NCBI RefSeq assembly: GCF_030123105.1
Contig: NZ_CP126095.1
Span: 3,038,001 to 3,102,000, forward strand
DNA: 64,000 nucleotides
Direction: 5' to 3'
Source: Paenibacillus sp. G2S3
GTDB lineage: Bacteria; Bacillota; Bacilli; Paenibacillales; Paenibacillaceae
This document shows positions 52,309 to 61,997 of this stretch, piece after piece. The notes beneath the pieces were generated by a model. The model was not told the origin of the DNA. It worked only from the letters and a program-made list of their open reading frames with translations, and made no database searches. The translations under genes and the position numbers were made by a program. How positions within the stretch are numbered: position 1 is the stretch's first letter; each line of letters starts with the position of its first letter.

Positions 52309-53889
52309 ATGTACAACGTATTATTAGTAGACGATGAGATGCTTGATCTAGAAGGTATGAAACAATTCATTCCTTGGAATGAGCTTGGTATGGAAGTTGT
52401 GGAGACAGCAAATAACGCGTTTACCGCGTGCGATATTTTAGATCAGCATGTTATTGATATTATTGTTAGTGATGTGAATATGCCGAATATGTCGGGTCTA
52501 GAGCTGGCCCGGATTGCCATAGAGAAAAAAAAGGATATACGCGTGATATTTGTAAGCGGTTACCAGGATTTCAGTTATGTTAAGCAAGCCCTGTCGCTAA
52601 AGGCGTATAGCTACGTCCTTAAGCCAATGGATGACAATGAACTCATTGCTGCGCTTCAGAAAGTAAGACAGGATTTAGACGATGAGTGTAAACGTCGTGA
52701 TGTCGAAGAAGCTTATCAGCATATGATTCCTATGGCCAAAAATGATTTGTTGATACGATTGTTTGAAGGGGAATGGGATGGGGGCGACCAGACCGGAATG
52801 TTGTCGCTTGTGAAGTCATACGGTCTGGATCAGCTGAATTGGCCTGTTCGTGTAGCGGTATTGGAGCTTGATTATTTCAATTGGCTTCAAGGACAGGATA
52901 ATCTCTCCAAGCATCAAATGTCTAAGGACTTTCTTTATGAAGTGAATAGAGTCGGTCAGAAGCATGGTATGCCACATTGCTACAAGGTATCATCCTATCG
53001 GATCGCGTTATTGATTAACGAACAGGAAATGGAAAAGTTCATGGAGGATATTTATGCCTCGATTCGCGCCAAGTTTCCAGTCACAATGACCGTGGGTGTA
53101 GGGAAACCAACATTTGCGATGGAGCAGGTCCATCTCTCCTATCGACAAGCGATGGAAGCAGTAGACGGAAAGATGTTTATTGGCAAAGGTAATCTTATTA
53201 TGTATGAAACCGTTAGCAGTGAACCTGGGATGATCGATGCTCGTATGTTAGATACCCGCATGGATACGCTGTTTAAAGCGATGAAAGAGTATGAGTTAGT
53301 TCTTATTTATGATGAGATCGACAAGCTGTTCCGCTCTGTAAGTAGTTTAAGATCCAAATTCACTATTCATAATCTGGCAATGTATATCATTTGGAAGCTG
53401 GATCAGCAGTTGAAGGATGTTAGTGAGGATTTATTTGAAATTTTAGGTATGGAGATACATAGTTTAGATGTTTTACACCAATTCGATACGATTAGTGATA
53501 TTCGCTCTTGGCTTGTACTCAAAACATTTGAGATCTCAGAGTACCTGCGTAGCAAATCAGATTCTGTGAACCATAAACTCATTAGAGAAATTATCCAAAT
53601 GATGCAGGACAGAATGAGTGATAACTTTACGCTTAAAGATATTGCGCAGCAATTCTCTTTCTCTCCTAACTATTTGGGATATCTTTTCAAAGAGGAGACT
53701 GGTAAAACATTCAGTGAAGTACTCACTCAGCTTAGAATGGAGCAAGCAGGCAAGCTTTTGAAAGATCCAACATGCAAAATCTATGAAATCGCGAGCAAGG
53801 TAGGCTATCGTTATCTCCCTTACTTTAGCAGACAGTTCAAAGAGGCTTATGGTATGACACCTATGGAGTATCGTAAGCGCGACAAGTGA
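52309..53889 (+). CDS. YesN-type response regulator (REC + AraC HTH)
   Basis: ATG 52309 follows GGAGGA by 7 bases. The 526-residue protein has an N-terminal receiver domain (Asp55 in IVSDVNMP, Lys105 in YVLKP). A middle region (about 130-420) looks like the signalling linker of YesN-type regulators. The C-terminal AraC helix-turn-helix carries FTLKDIAQQFSFSPNYLGYL and YRYLPYFSRQFKEAYGMTP. The sensor kinase gene follows 16 bases later, and the ABC importer precedes it. It likely activates that importer. Confidence 0.9.
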   Translation: MYNVLLVDDEMLDLEGMKQFIPWNELGMEVVETANNAFTACDILDQHVIDIIVSDVNMPNMSGLELARIAIEKKKDIRVIFVSGYQDFSYVKQALSLKAYSYVLKPMDDNELIAALQKVRQDLDDECKRRDVEEAYQHMIPMAKNDLLIRLFEGEWDGGDQTGMLSLVKSYGLDQLNWPVRVAVLELDYFNWLQGQDNLSKHQMSKDFLYEVNRVGQKHGMPHCYKVSSYRIALLINEQEMEKFMEDIYASIRAKFPVTMTVGVGKPTFAMEQVHLSYRQAMEAVDGKMFIGKGNLIMYETVSSEPGMIDARMLDTRMDTLFKAMKEYELVLIYDEIDKLFRSVSSLRSKFTIHNLAMYIIWKLDQQLKDVSEDLFEILGMEIHSLDVLHQFDTISDIRSWLVLKTFEISEYLRSKSDSVNHKLIREIIQMMQDRMSDNFTLKDIAQQFSFSPNYLGYLFKEETGKTFSEVLTQLRMEQAGKLLKDPTCKIYEIASKVGYRYLPYFSRQFKEAYGMTPMEYRKRDK

Positions 53890-53905
53890 CGGGGGATGAT
53901 GTTCT

Positions 53906-55654
53906 ATGAAAAAGCGAAGAAAACATAAGTATGTACCAATTGGGTACAAATTAATGCTGACATACATGTTTTTTATTATTATCCCTGTATCCCTGATCGG
54001 CTTCGTCTCTCATTCCATGTACAATAATTCATTACGCGAGCATATCGATACGAACATAAAAGGGACGTTATTGCAGATTCGCGATAATATTGATTATAAA
54101 ATGAACGAAGTTACTCGAATATCGACACAATTATATAGTGATTTTGATTTTTATCGGAATCTTCGTAGTTATGAAGAAGGCTGGGAAAATTACGATCGGA
54201 TGTCTAAGAAAGTGCTTCCGAAGTTGGACGTAGCCATTCAATCTACAGGTATGAAGATTGGGATGTCGCTATTCTTAAAGAATGAATCGATCCCGGAAAT
54301 CTATTCGAATTCACTTGAGGGCTATCTGGATAATAGTAGCTTTTATCATCTATACCATATGAAACGAATTGAAAGGAAATCTTGGTATTATGATTTTCCA
54401 ACTGAAAAATATGCTGAAACTATGAAATGGTGGCAGATAGAGAGCGATGTAGAGAATAATCGCATATCGTTACTCCGTAGATTAATTGATACCTACGAAC
54501 CTCTTGAGCCTAAGGAGATTGGGTTCTTGCGGATTAATGTAGGAATTCCAGATCTATTTGACAGTGTCAATTATACGAAGATAGGAAAAGGAAGTAATCT
54601 AATTATTAAGAATGAGTTTGGGAGAACGATGTATCAATCGGGTGAACTACCGAAAAACTATGCCGATGAAGCCGAACTTAATAAGGATTACCTTACAATT
54701 AGAGAAACAGTTATGGTTTCTAACCAAGCATGGCAATTAATTGCGCTTGTTCCGACTGCAATCCTAGAAAAGGATGCAGTGAAGGTACGTCTGTTTATTA
54801 TTTTAATGTGTCTCATATGTTGCGTGGTCTTTAGCTTCGTGGGCATATTTATATCCCGATTTTTTTCAATTCGGATTAATAAGTTCGTTTATGTGCTTAA
54901 TGCCTATCGGGAAGGTGATCTTCATAAGCGTATTAAATATCGAGGCAAGGATGAGTTCTCTCAGATTGCTACTGCGCTGAATGATATGGGAGAGAATATC
55001 GATATGTTGATTAAAGAGGTGTATTTGACGCAGCTTCAGAAGAAGGAAGCGGAGCTTGAAATCCTTCAGTCGCAAATCAATCCACATTTCCTGTACAATA
55101 CTTTGTCGTCTATTATTCAATTAGCCAAGTTTGGGCAAAATGAGAAGCTGCAGAAGATGGTACTGGAATTAGCGAAGTTTTATCGTCTAACACTTAATGA
55201 AGGCCGTACGATGATTCCGGTTCCAACTGAAATTGAGCAGGCAAACGCCTATTTAGAAATCCAGAAAATTAAATACGGTGACCGCTTGGAGGTAATGTTT
55301 GATTTTGATACAGAGATCTGGCCTTATGAGACCATTAAACTGATTCTACAACCCTTTATCGAAAACGTGCTGAAACATGCTTGGTGTGGCGATCACATTC
55401 ATTTACGCATTGTTGGCCGTAAAGAGGGCGATAATATTCTGTTCCGTATCATTGACGATGGTATAGGTATTAGACAAGAGCGTATTGATCAAATTTTCGA
55501 CTCGAAGGGGCATACAAACACAGGTTATGGCGTCCGTAATGTGGATCAACGTATTAAACTGCAATATGGACCTGAGTATGGTGTAACTATTTTTAGTCGT
55601 GTTGGGATTGGTACTTCGGTTCAGATTCTGATTCCTGCTAAAAAAAGAAAGTAA
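53906..55654 (+). CDS. YesM-type sensor histidine kinase
   Basis: The 582-residue protein has membrane helices near 16-37 and 292-314 with an extracellular sensor loop between them. A HAMP domain lies at about 315-370. The kinase core has His394 in QINPHFLYN (the His-kinase signature of the LytS/YesM class) and an ATPase domain with DDGIGI near 515-520 and GYGVRN near 533-538. It pairs with the response regulator just upstream. The likely signal is an extracellular sugar. Confidence 0.9.
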   Translation: MKKRRKHKYVPIGYKLMLTYMFFIIIPVSLIGFVSHSMYNNSLREHIDTNIKGTLLQIRDNIDYKMNEVTRISTQLYSDFDFYRNLRSYEEGWENYDRMSKKVLPKLDVAIQSTGMKIGMSLFLKNESIPEIYSNSLEGYLDNSSFYHLYHMKRIERKSWYYDFPTEKYAETMKWWQIESDVENNRISLLRRLIDTYEPLEPKEIGFLRINVGIPDLFDSVNYTKIGKGSNLIIKNEFGRTMYQSGELPKNYADEAELNKDYLTIRETVMVSNQAWQLIALVPTAILEKDAVKVRLFIILMCLICCVVFSFVGIFISRFFSIRINKFVYVLNAYREGDLHKRIKYRGKDEFSQIATALNDMGENIDMLIKEVYLTQLQKKEAELEILQSQINPHFLYNTLSSIIQLAKFGQNEKLQKMVLELAKFYRLTLNEGRTMIPVPTEIEQANAYLEIQKIKYGDRLEVMFDFDTEIWPYETIKLILQPFIENVLKHAWCGDHIHLRIVGRKEGDNILFRIIDDGIGIRQERIDQIFDSKGHTNTGYGVRNVDQRIKLQYGPEYGVTIFSRVGIGTSVQILIPAKKRK

Positions 55655-55677
55655 GCAGTATTGGAGTTACGATATAA

Positions 55678-55723
55678 CGAAGGGGTCTTTAAGCTAGCAA
55701 TAACTAGCTTAAAGACCCCTTCG
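55678..55723. other. Perfect 20-bp hairpin after the sensor kinase gene
   Basis: A 20-base arm (55678-55697) pairs exactly with 55704-55723 around CAATAA. No T run follows in either direction. It may still terminate or protect transcripts of both converging genes. Confidence 0.6.
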
Positions 55724-55739
55724 ATTGTTGAAATGATAG

Positions 55740-55946
55740 TTAGAAGCCTTTGTATTGAGGTTCTTCAGACTCTAATTCGGTTACCCGATTTTCAACCTGT
55801 GTTACGATTTGTTGCGTTTGCTCAGCTGCATTTGTGAATAAAGTTTTTGCACTTTCGTTTTGTGTTTCAAGTGCAAATTGCTCCAAGCTCGCTTGAGCGC
55901 CTTTTAAAGAAGATAAACATGTTTTTACTTGTGAGGCTACTGTCAT
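55740..55946 (-). CDS. DUF1657-family small protein
   Basis: A 68-residue helical protein with the DUF1657 look (TVASQVKTCLSSLKGAQASL). The start has GAGGAGAG upstream on the reverse strand. DUF1657 genes occur with spoVA2-type and DUF421 genes in spore-forming Bacillales, and a DUF421 gene is divergent here. The same pattern recurs at the C-terminus of that neighbour. The role is unknown; a spore inner-membrane link is inferred. Confidence 0.8.
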   Translation of the reverse strand: MTVASQVKTCLSSLKGAQASLEQFALETQNESAKTLFTNAAEQTQQIVTQVENRVTELESEEPQYKGF

Positions 55947-56155
55947 TAGGTTTCTCTCCTCTGTTTTTAAGTTTTAGCATGACGTTTCGTATTGTCCTCA
56001 ACTGCCACTTTAGTTATGCAGGAAAAAAATTCAAGCGTTTCACTATAATAGATTTTCCATAAATAAGTAGTGTAATTGCGGATTGAATGGACCTTTTTTG
56101 ACAAATAATGAGTGTTAATAAACAAGGGTTGATTCAAAAAAGGAGGGAAATTGTG

Positions 56156-57016
56156 ATGCCGGAGTGGTTGGAGGTTGTAGTACGAACACTCTTTGCTGTG
56201 GTTGTGCTTTTCTTTTTAACTAAATTACTGGGGAAGAGACAAGTATCGCAGCTTTCGTTCTTCGAGTATATTACGGGGATAACCGTCGGCAGCTTAGCTG
56301 CCTATATTTCAATGGATACGGATAAGTATTGGCATCTAGGCCTCATTGCACTGGTTGTATGGGTCGCTTGTTCTTTAGGGATTGAATATCTTCAGACCAA
56401 GAGCAAGAAAGCGAGAGATTTTATTGATTTCAAGGCCACTATCCTTATTAAGGACGGCAAAATACTCGAGGACAATTTAAAAAAGGAACTTTTGACTACA
56501 GACGAATTATTGGCGAAACTTCGTGCCAAAGATGTATTCAACATATCTGAAATTGAATTTGCGATTATGGAGTCTGATGGAGCGATTAATGTTCTGCTTA
56601 AGAAGGAGTATCTTCCTCTATCGGCAAAAGACCTGGGTGTGAAGGTTGCCCCACAGAAAGAGTCACAAGCCGTTATTATGGATGGGAAAGTATTAGATAA
56701 ACCGCTAGACACCTTAAATCTGACACGCAGCTGGCTTGATGGAGCGCTTGAGAAAATGGGGCTAACCGTCGAGAATGTATTTCTCGGTCAAGTTGATTCT
56801 TACGGTGAATTGACGGTTGATTTGTATGCTGATAACTTTAAAGTTCCACAGCCGCAAGATAAACCACAATTATATGCTTTGCTCAAAAAATGTGAAGCGG
56901 ATTTGGAAATGTTCAGTTTGTCGACTGAGAATGAAAAAGCTAAAAAAATGTATGAACAATGCTCAGAGCAATTGCAAGCATCACTCAAAATATTAAAGCC
57001 TCTAATCCAAAGCTGA
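56156..57016 (+). CDS. DUF421 membrane protein fused to a DUF1657-like domain
   Basis: ATG 56156 follows AGGAGGG by 8 bases; the longer frame from 56108 is less likely. The 286-residue protein has about three N-terminal membrane helices (GKRQVSQLSFFEYITGI is the YetF/DUF421 signature) and a cytosolic DUF421 domain to about 225. The last 55 residues, with ALLKKCEADLEMFSLSTENE, align with the neighbouring DUF1657 protein. The fused arrangement supports a functional link between the two families. A terminator follows. Confidence 0.83.
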   Translation: MPEWLEVVVRTLFAVVVLFFLTKLLGKRQVSQLSFFEYITGITVGSLAAYISMDTDKYWHLGLIALVVWVACSLGIEYLQTKSKKARDFIDFKATILIKDGKILEDNLKKELLTTDELLAKLRAKDVFNISEIEFAIMESDGAINVLLKKEYLPLSAKDLGVKVAPQKESQAVIMDGKVLDKPLDTLNLTRSWLDGALEKMGLTVENVFLGQVDSYGELTVDLYADNFKVPQPQDKPQLYALLKKCEADLEMFSLSTENEKAKKMYEQCSEQLQASLKILKPLIQS

Positions 57017-57046
57017 TGTGCTACAAACCTCATACAAAAAAACAAG

Positions 57047-57078
57047 AAAGAGCCGGTTATTTGCACCGGTTCTTTTTT
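57047..57078 (+). terminator. Terminator after the DUF421 gene
   Basis: AAGAGCCGGT/ACCGGTTCTT stem with T6 after it. Confidence 0.85.
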
Positions 57079-57103
57079 AGTCTACAGCTAAATGGAGGAG
57101 TTA

Positions 57104-57133
57104 GTATAAACCTCGTATACAATTGGCAAACTA
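57104..57133 (+). promoter_or_regulatory. Candidate sigma-G-type promoter of the ger operon
   Basis: GTATA (57104-57108) is 18 bases from CAAACTA (57127-57133), close to the forespore consensus CATnmTA. Germination receptor operons are transcribed by sigma-G, which makes the site plausible. Confidence 0.35.
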
Positions 57134-57173
57134 AGCCAGATTGGCAAGTCACATCCCAGGGGGTATAAAGCAT

Positions 57174-58616
57174 ATGTCAGGAATTCTTGAAACCATTAAA
57201 GATCAGCTGGAGGGATGCAGTGATGCGGTGTATCAGTCCATTTCTGTTCATGGGCATACCTGTCTTTTGATCTATATACCCTCCATCATCGATTCCAAGA
57301 CACTTCATGAAAGTATTGCTTTGCCACTAAAAACAGAAGCAGAAGCAAAGCTGGAATGGTCGAATTTTTTAGAACGATTAGATCAAGGAATGGTTTTTCC
57401 TATCCAATATCTCAAGGCATTTGACTTACAGAAGATTGTAGATCTGATCGTGGCTGGAAAAGTAGTGCTTTGTATAGAGGACCTTCCTTATGTTTATTAT
57501 TTTGAAATTACCCAATATCAAAAAAGATCAGTGACCGAATCACAAAACGAACTTGTAGTGATTGGTCCCCAAGAAGCTTTCATTGAAGATATTGAAACGA
57601 ATCTCTCTTTGATTCGACATAAAATTAAACATCCGGATCTAAAAACCATTCATTATTCCATTGGCAAATATACAAAAACTGATGTGTATGTGGTCTACAT
57701 TGAAGGACTTTACAAAAAAGAAGTTCTTGCTGAGATAAAACAGAAACTAAGTGAAATAGATATTGACGGGATACTAGGGATTAGTTATATATCAGAATAT
57801 TTAAGGGATGGTAACCTCACGCCATTTCCATTATTTCAATATACAGAACGTCCTGATTCGGTGGCAGCTTCTTTAATGGAAGGCCGAATCGGAATCATAC
57901 AAGATGGTACACCTACTGCAATGCTCGCTCCGACATCTTTTTTTACCATGCTGCAATCCTCTGAGGATTATTACCAAAGCTTTTATGCAGCAAGCTGGAT
58001 TCGTATTGTTAGATTTCTGTTCTCAATCATATCCATGATTCTTCCATCGCTTTATGTAGCGATTACAACCTTTCATCCTCAAATCATTCCACCGAATCTG
58101 TTAATTACGATTGCTTCAGCAAGGGAGAACATTCCTTTCTCAGCGCTTACGGAGGCTTTAATTATGGAGCTTACCTTTGAAGCGCTTAGAGAAGCTGGGA
58201 CTAGAATTCCAAAGCCTGTAGGGCAGACGGTTTCAATTATTGGGGGTATCGTTATTGGTCAGGCTGCGGTCCAAGCAGGAATTGTATCCGCTCCAATGGT
58301 TATTGTTGTTTCTATTACCGGAATTGCCACCTATATCATTCCCCATTATGAGCTAGGTCTGACTTTCAGACTACTTCGTTTCCCCTTACTGGTTATGGGT
58401 GGAACAATGGGGCTGCTAGGGGTATATATTACAGCTTTTTTGATTTATGGACATTTAGCTAATTTAAGACCATTAGGTGCTCCATATTTGCAACCCGTTG
58501 CCCCACTTGTGTTACAGGACTGGAAGGATACATTAGCTCGCTTCCCCTCAAACTTTATGAAGAAACGCAGCAACCTCTATACAGATAGGAATAAAAGGAG
58601 ACAGAAAGAGAAATGA
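57174..58616 (+). CDS. GerA-family spore germination receptor subunit A
   Basis: ATG 57174 follows AGGGGGT by 9 bases. The 480-residue protein has a soluble N-terminal domain (about 1-240, SILETIKDQ-like start) and a membrane part with about five helices. The family signatures PDSVAASLMEGRIGIIQDGTP, ENIPFSALTEALIMELTFE and GGIVIGQAAVQAGIVS are present. The A subunit forms the pentameric channel of the nutrient receptor in the spore inner membrane. The next gene overlaps it by 4 bases. Confidence 0.92.
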   Translation: MSGILETIKDQLEGCSDAVYQSISVHGHTCLLIYIPSIIDSKTLHESIALPLKTEAEAKLEWSNFLERLDQGMVFPIQYLKAFDLQKIVDLIVAGKVVLCIEDLPYVYYFEITQYQKRSVTESQNELVVIGPQEAFIEDIETNLSLIRHKIKHPDLKTIHYSIGKYTKTDVYVVYIEGLYKKEVLAEIKQKLSEIDIDGILGISYISEYLRDGNLTPFPLFQYTERPDSVAASLMEGRIGIIQDGTPTAMLAPTSFFTMLQSSEDYYQSFYAASWIRIVRFLFSIISMILPSLYVAITTFHPQIIPPNLLITIASARENIPFSALTEALIMELTFEALREAGTRIPKPVGQTVSIIGGIVIGQAAVQAGIVSAPMVIVVSITGIATYIIPHYELGLTFRLLRFPLLVMGGTMGLLGVYITAFLIYGHLANLRPLGAPYLQPVAPLVLQDWKDTLARFPSNFMKKRSNLYTDRNKRRQKEK

Positions 58617-59767
58617 GAATCCTGAAGATAGGAGCTATTGTAATCCTGCTCCTAAATATAACAGGCTGCTGGTCATCCAAGGTAGAGCTGGATGAACTAA
58701 CATTTGTATACGGAATGTTTATCGATGAAGGCAAAGAACCAAATACTGTTGAAATTACGATTAACTCACCTTTGCCCAATCGTCTTAACGCAGCTGGGCA
58801 ACCTTCGAATGGCGGTGGAGGAGACGGAAATACTTATTCTACAGTTTCTAAGACCGCAGGAACGATTGCAGATGCCATGCTGTTAATTCAAAAAGACTTA
58901 ACACGTCAGCTTAGTCTTGCTCAATTAAAAGTAATTGTCTTAGGGAAGACCTATGCCGAACAAGGAATCAGCGAACTACTATTATGGATTGAAAGAGAAC
59001 CAAGTCTTCCTCTGGGTGCTTTTGTTATGGCTAGTCCGGGAAGTGCAAAAGAGCTGAATACTTTAACACCTATTTACGAGCAAATACCCTCGGATGTACT
59101 AAGGAACTTTGGATCAGAGAGATATTTGTTTTCAACTACGATTAAGGATTGCTTGTATGCAGCGGCATCAGGTGTTGGGTTTGCTATAAACAATCTTTCA
59201 TTTGGTAAAAAAGAAGAAACATCGAAAGAGGGAAAGCCGGAGTACTGGGCAGGAATTTCAGGGGCAATGCTGTTTCACAAAGATAAGATGAAGGGAACAC
59301 TTAAGCTTAAAGAGGGAAGGGCATTAGCCTGGGCGACAGGCAGTCTTAAACTGGCAGTTTACTCCGTCGATTGGGATGAGGGAAAAAGTGCTGCAAGTGT
59401 AGTATTTGTAAGCACAAAATCATCAAAAAAGTTTGATCAAACGGATAAAGGGCCTGTGTTCACAGTGGATTTAAAAGGGAAAGCAAGCGTTATTTATTTA
59501 AGGGACCCTAAAAATAGGGATGCAGAGGAACTCGGCCAGATTATTATTGCGAAGCTTAAAGAGGAAGTCTCTGATAATCTTAACAAAGCTATTCGTAATA
59601 CCCAAAAAGCAGGGGCCGATATTTTGCAACTCGGATTATTACTGGAATGGAATGATCCAAAGCAATGGAAACAGCTTAGAGAGCGGTGGGAGAATTATTA
59701 TGCTCAAGAGGCTGATATTAAGGTGAAGACAGACTTTAGCATTGTAGATTTTGGAACAGCAAAATAA
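58613..59767 (+). CDS. Ger(x)C-family germination lipoprotein, subunit C
   Basis: The 384-residue protein has a lipoprotein signal with lipobox NITGC (Cys19) and the GerC pattern GCWSSKVELDEL. TFVYGMFIDEG follows in the first domain, and REPSLPLGAFVMASPGSAKE marks the second. It is anchored on the outer side of the spore inner membrane and needs diacylglyceryl modification. It overlaps subunit A by 4 bases, and subunit B begins 20 bases later. Confidence 0.9.
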   Translation: MRILKIGAIVILLLNITGCWSSKVELDELTFVYGMFIDEGKEPNTVEITINSPLPNRLNAAGQPSNGGGGDGNTYSTVSKTAGTIADAMLLIQKDLTRQLSLAQLKVIVLGKTYAEQGISELLLWIEREPSLPLGAFVMASPGSAKELNTLTPIYEQIPSDVLRNFGSERYLFSTTIKDCLYAAASGVGFAINNLSFGKKEETSKEGKPEYWAGISGAMLFHKDKMKGTLKLKEGRALAWATGSLKLAVYSVDWDEGKSAASVVFVSTKSSKKFDQTDKGPVFTVDLKGKASVIYLRDPKNRDAEELGQIIIAKLKEEVSDNLNKAIRNTQKAGADILQLGLLLEWNDPKQWKQLRERWENYYAQEADIKVKTDFSIVDFGTAK

Positions 59768-59787
59768 GACGTTTAGAGGGAGAAGTT

Positions 59788-60876
59788 ATGCGAACATCAA
59801 AATGGCAGCTGTTCCGTTTTTTTATTATATTCTTCAGCTCCCAAACCACTATTTTTTTGATTCCGACTCTAATTGCTACTTCATCCTATCAAGGCTGGAT
59901 TGGATTATTAATGGGGTCATTATTAGGGTTGATATTATTGTGGTTTACTTTCCGCGTCGGTATGCTGCGGCCAAATCAGCCATGGGTAAGCTTTGGAAAA
60001 GATATCATAGGTAAATGGCCGCACAAGTTCATGCTTCTTTTGCTCTTATGCTGGTGTGTTTATTATGCATCTTTTGATATTGAGAACTTTGTGCTATTCT
60101 TTGGCTCTAATTATTTGAGAGGAACCCCGCCTCTATTTATTCAGTGTGTAATTGGGCTAGTGATTATGTATACGGCAAGTTTAGGCTTTACAACGATAGC
60201 GTATATGGCTGATGGACTTTTTCTTATTTTTTTCATAACGATGATCATTTTATTTAATTTATTTCTCCCGAATGCGGACTTCAATATGCTACCCGCCTTC
60301 ATTCATTATCATGATCCCGGGATTGCCCTGAAGGACTCTATTGTAGTCATGTCATGGTTTGGAGAATGGATTGTCCTCTTGTTTGTTGTGCCCGATCTGA
60401 AGCTTGAAGCGAAGATGCTGAAAAGATTAATACTTACGGCGATATTTGTCTTAGTCACTGTCTTAATTGGTTGGTCGCTGACGATGATGAGTTTTGGTCC
60501 ACATTTGGGTCGGGAACTGCAATATCCTTTCCTTGAATTGGTGCGTAGCGCCAAACAAGATAATCTGCTAGGCAATTCGGATCCGCTTTTAATTGGAATA
60601 TGGTCGTCTTCTATGTTCATACACAGCTCATTCCTTATCTATGTAGCCTCCAGATGTGTATCCAGCTTGTTTAATACAAAAGCTAGAAGAATGTACATTC
60701 CCTTCTTAACAATAGCTTCAATAACGATAGCTTTTTTGTATTCACGACACATAGGCAGTTATTATAAACACTATAATAGTTTTGCTATTGTTGTCATTTG
60801 GCTAATCGTTGAAAGCATCCCGATCTATTATGCCATCACGGCTTTCTTTCGATATCGGAATAAAACTACGAAGTAA
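59788..60876 (+). CDS. GerB-family germination permease, subunit B
   Basis: The 362-residue protein has about ten membrane helices of the APC-type fold used by B subunits, which bind the germinant amino acid or sugar. Conserved look: SSQTTIFLIPTLIATSSYQG near 14-33 and VVMSWFGEWIVLLFVVPDLK near 190-209. It starts at ATG 59788 after GAGGGAG. It completes the A-C-B operon; no D subunit is seen nearby. Confidence 0.9.
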   Translation: MRTSKWQLFRFFIIFFSSQTTIFLIPTLIATSSYQGWIGLLMGSLLGLILLWFTFRVGMLRPNQPWVSFGKDIIGKWPHKFMLLLLLCWCVYYASFDIENFVLFFGSNYLRGTPPLFIQCVIGLVIMYTASLGFTTIAYMADGLFLIFFITMIILFNLFLPNADFNMLPAFIHYHDPGIALKDSIVVMSWFGEWIVLLFVVPDLKLEAKMLKRLILTAIFVLVTVLIGWSLTMMSFGPHLGRELQYPFLELVRSAKQDNLLGNSDPLLIGIWSSSMFIHSSFLIYVASRCVSSLFNTKARRMYIPFLTIASITIAFLYSRHIGSYYKHYNSFAIVVIWLIVESIPIYYAITAFFRYRNKTTK

Positions 60877-60900
60877 ATGATAAATGGAGGATGAATTTAG

Positions 60901-60932
60901 GTTCTGTCTTTTTTAATGGGCAGGGCTTTTTC
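60901..60932 (+). terminator. Weak terminator after the ger operon
   Basis: GTTCTGTC can pair with GGCAGGGC through several G-U pairs, and a T5 run follows at 60927. Confidence 0.35.
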
Positions 60933-61016
60933 TTATGAATTATATATTGGATACACTTTCTGTTATGATTAAAGAACTTATTACATTAATTTCCTCGGAT
61001 TGGATGGTGTATTTAC

Positions 61017-61994
61017 ATGAATCTTCAAGAAGTGACTGAACTCATCAAATCTATTAGAAACAATCTAGCTAAAGTTATTGTAGGAAAAGAGGATGGAGTA
61101 GACCTGCTTCTAACCGCATTGCTTGCGAATGGCCATGTTCTTCTGGAAGATGTTCCGGGTACAGGTAAAACCTTGTTAGCCAAAGTCCTTGCTAAGTCTT
61201 TGGATTGTTCATTTAAGCGCATTCAATTTACACCGGATTTGCTGCCTTCAGATTTAAGCGGGATTAATTTTTACAATCAAAAGTCCGGAGAATTTCAGTT
61301 TAGACCAGGTCCAGTATTTGCGAACATTTTGTTGGCAGATGAAATTAACCGTGCAACACCCAGAACACAATCCAGTCTACTGGAATGTATGGAAGAGCGA
61401 CAAATCACGATCGACGGTGTGACTCATAGTCTAGAAGCTCCATTTCTGGTTATTGCTACTCAGAATCCAATTGACAACCAGGGTACTTTTCCTCTGCCGG
61501 AAGCTCAGTTAGATAGATTTTTAATGCGGATTACTACGGGTTACCCATCCTTTGACGAAGGAATTCATATTTTACAGCGCTTCCGCGAAAATAATCCACT
61601 CGAAGAGACTGTTGCAGTGGCTTCCGCTCATGATATTCAAGCAGCGCAGCGTTTAACTGCTTCTGTAAGTGTTAGTGATGATTTGCTAGCTTATATCGTT
61701 CGAATTACGGAAGCTACACGGAAATCTACGGCAGTAAAACTAGGCGCGAGTCCTCGTGCAAGTGGGGCTTTGCTTAAATCCTCTCAAGGATATGCTCTTA
61801 TTCAAGGTAGATCTTACGTAACACCAGATGACATTAAAGCTGTAGCCGTTTCGGTGCTTGCCCATCGTCTACTTCTTCATCGTGGATTGGGTTCAAAAGA
61901 GGGGCAGGCTGCAGATATTGTGTTACAAGTGCTTCGTGAGGTAGAGGTGCCGACCGAACTCGTAACGTCCTTAAGAGGCGGAAAGGTGGAGTGA
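61017..61994 (+). CDS. MoxR-family AAA+ ATPase
   Basis: The 325-residue protein has Walker A GTGKT at about 48-52, Walker B LLADEINR near 104-111 and the sensor segment TQNPID, with MoxR features. ATG 61017 follows GGATGGTG. MoxR proteins act with DUF58 and von-Willebrand or transglutaminase-type membrane proteins. The DUF58 gene follows 3 bases later. Confidence 0.92.
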   Translation: MNLQEVTELIKSIRNNLAKVIVGKEDGVDLLLTALLANGHVLLEDVPGTGKTLLAKVLAKSLDCSFKRIQFTPDLLPSDLSGINFYNQKSGEFQFRPGPVFANILLADEINRATPRTQSSLLECMEERQITIDGVTHSLEAPFLVIATQNPIDNQGTFPLPEAQLDRFLMRITTGYPSFDEGIHILQRFRENNPLEETVAVASAHDIQAAQRLTASVSVSDDLLAYIVRITEATRKSTAVKLGASPRASGALLKSSQGYALIQGRSYVTPDDIKAVAVSVLAHRLLLHRGLGSKEGQAADIVLQVLREVEVPTELVTSLRGGKVE

Positions 61995-61997
61995 GCT

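Noticed and set aside
55947..56155. Sigma-F or sigma-G promoters for the DUF1657 and DUF421 genes
   Set aside because: A CATAACTA string on the reverse strand was tempting, but no matching -35 has the right spacing.
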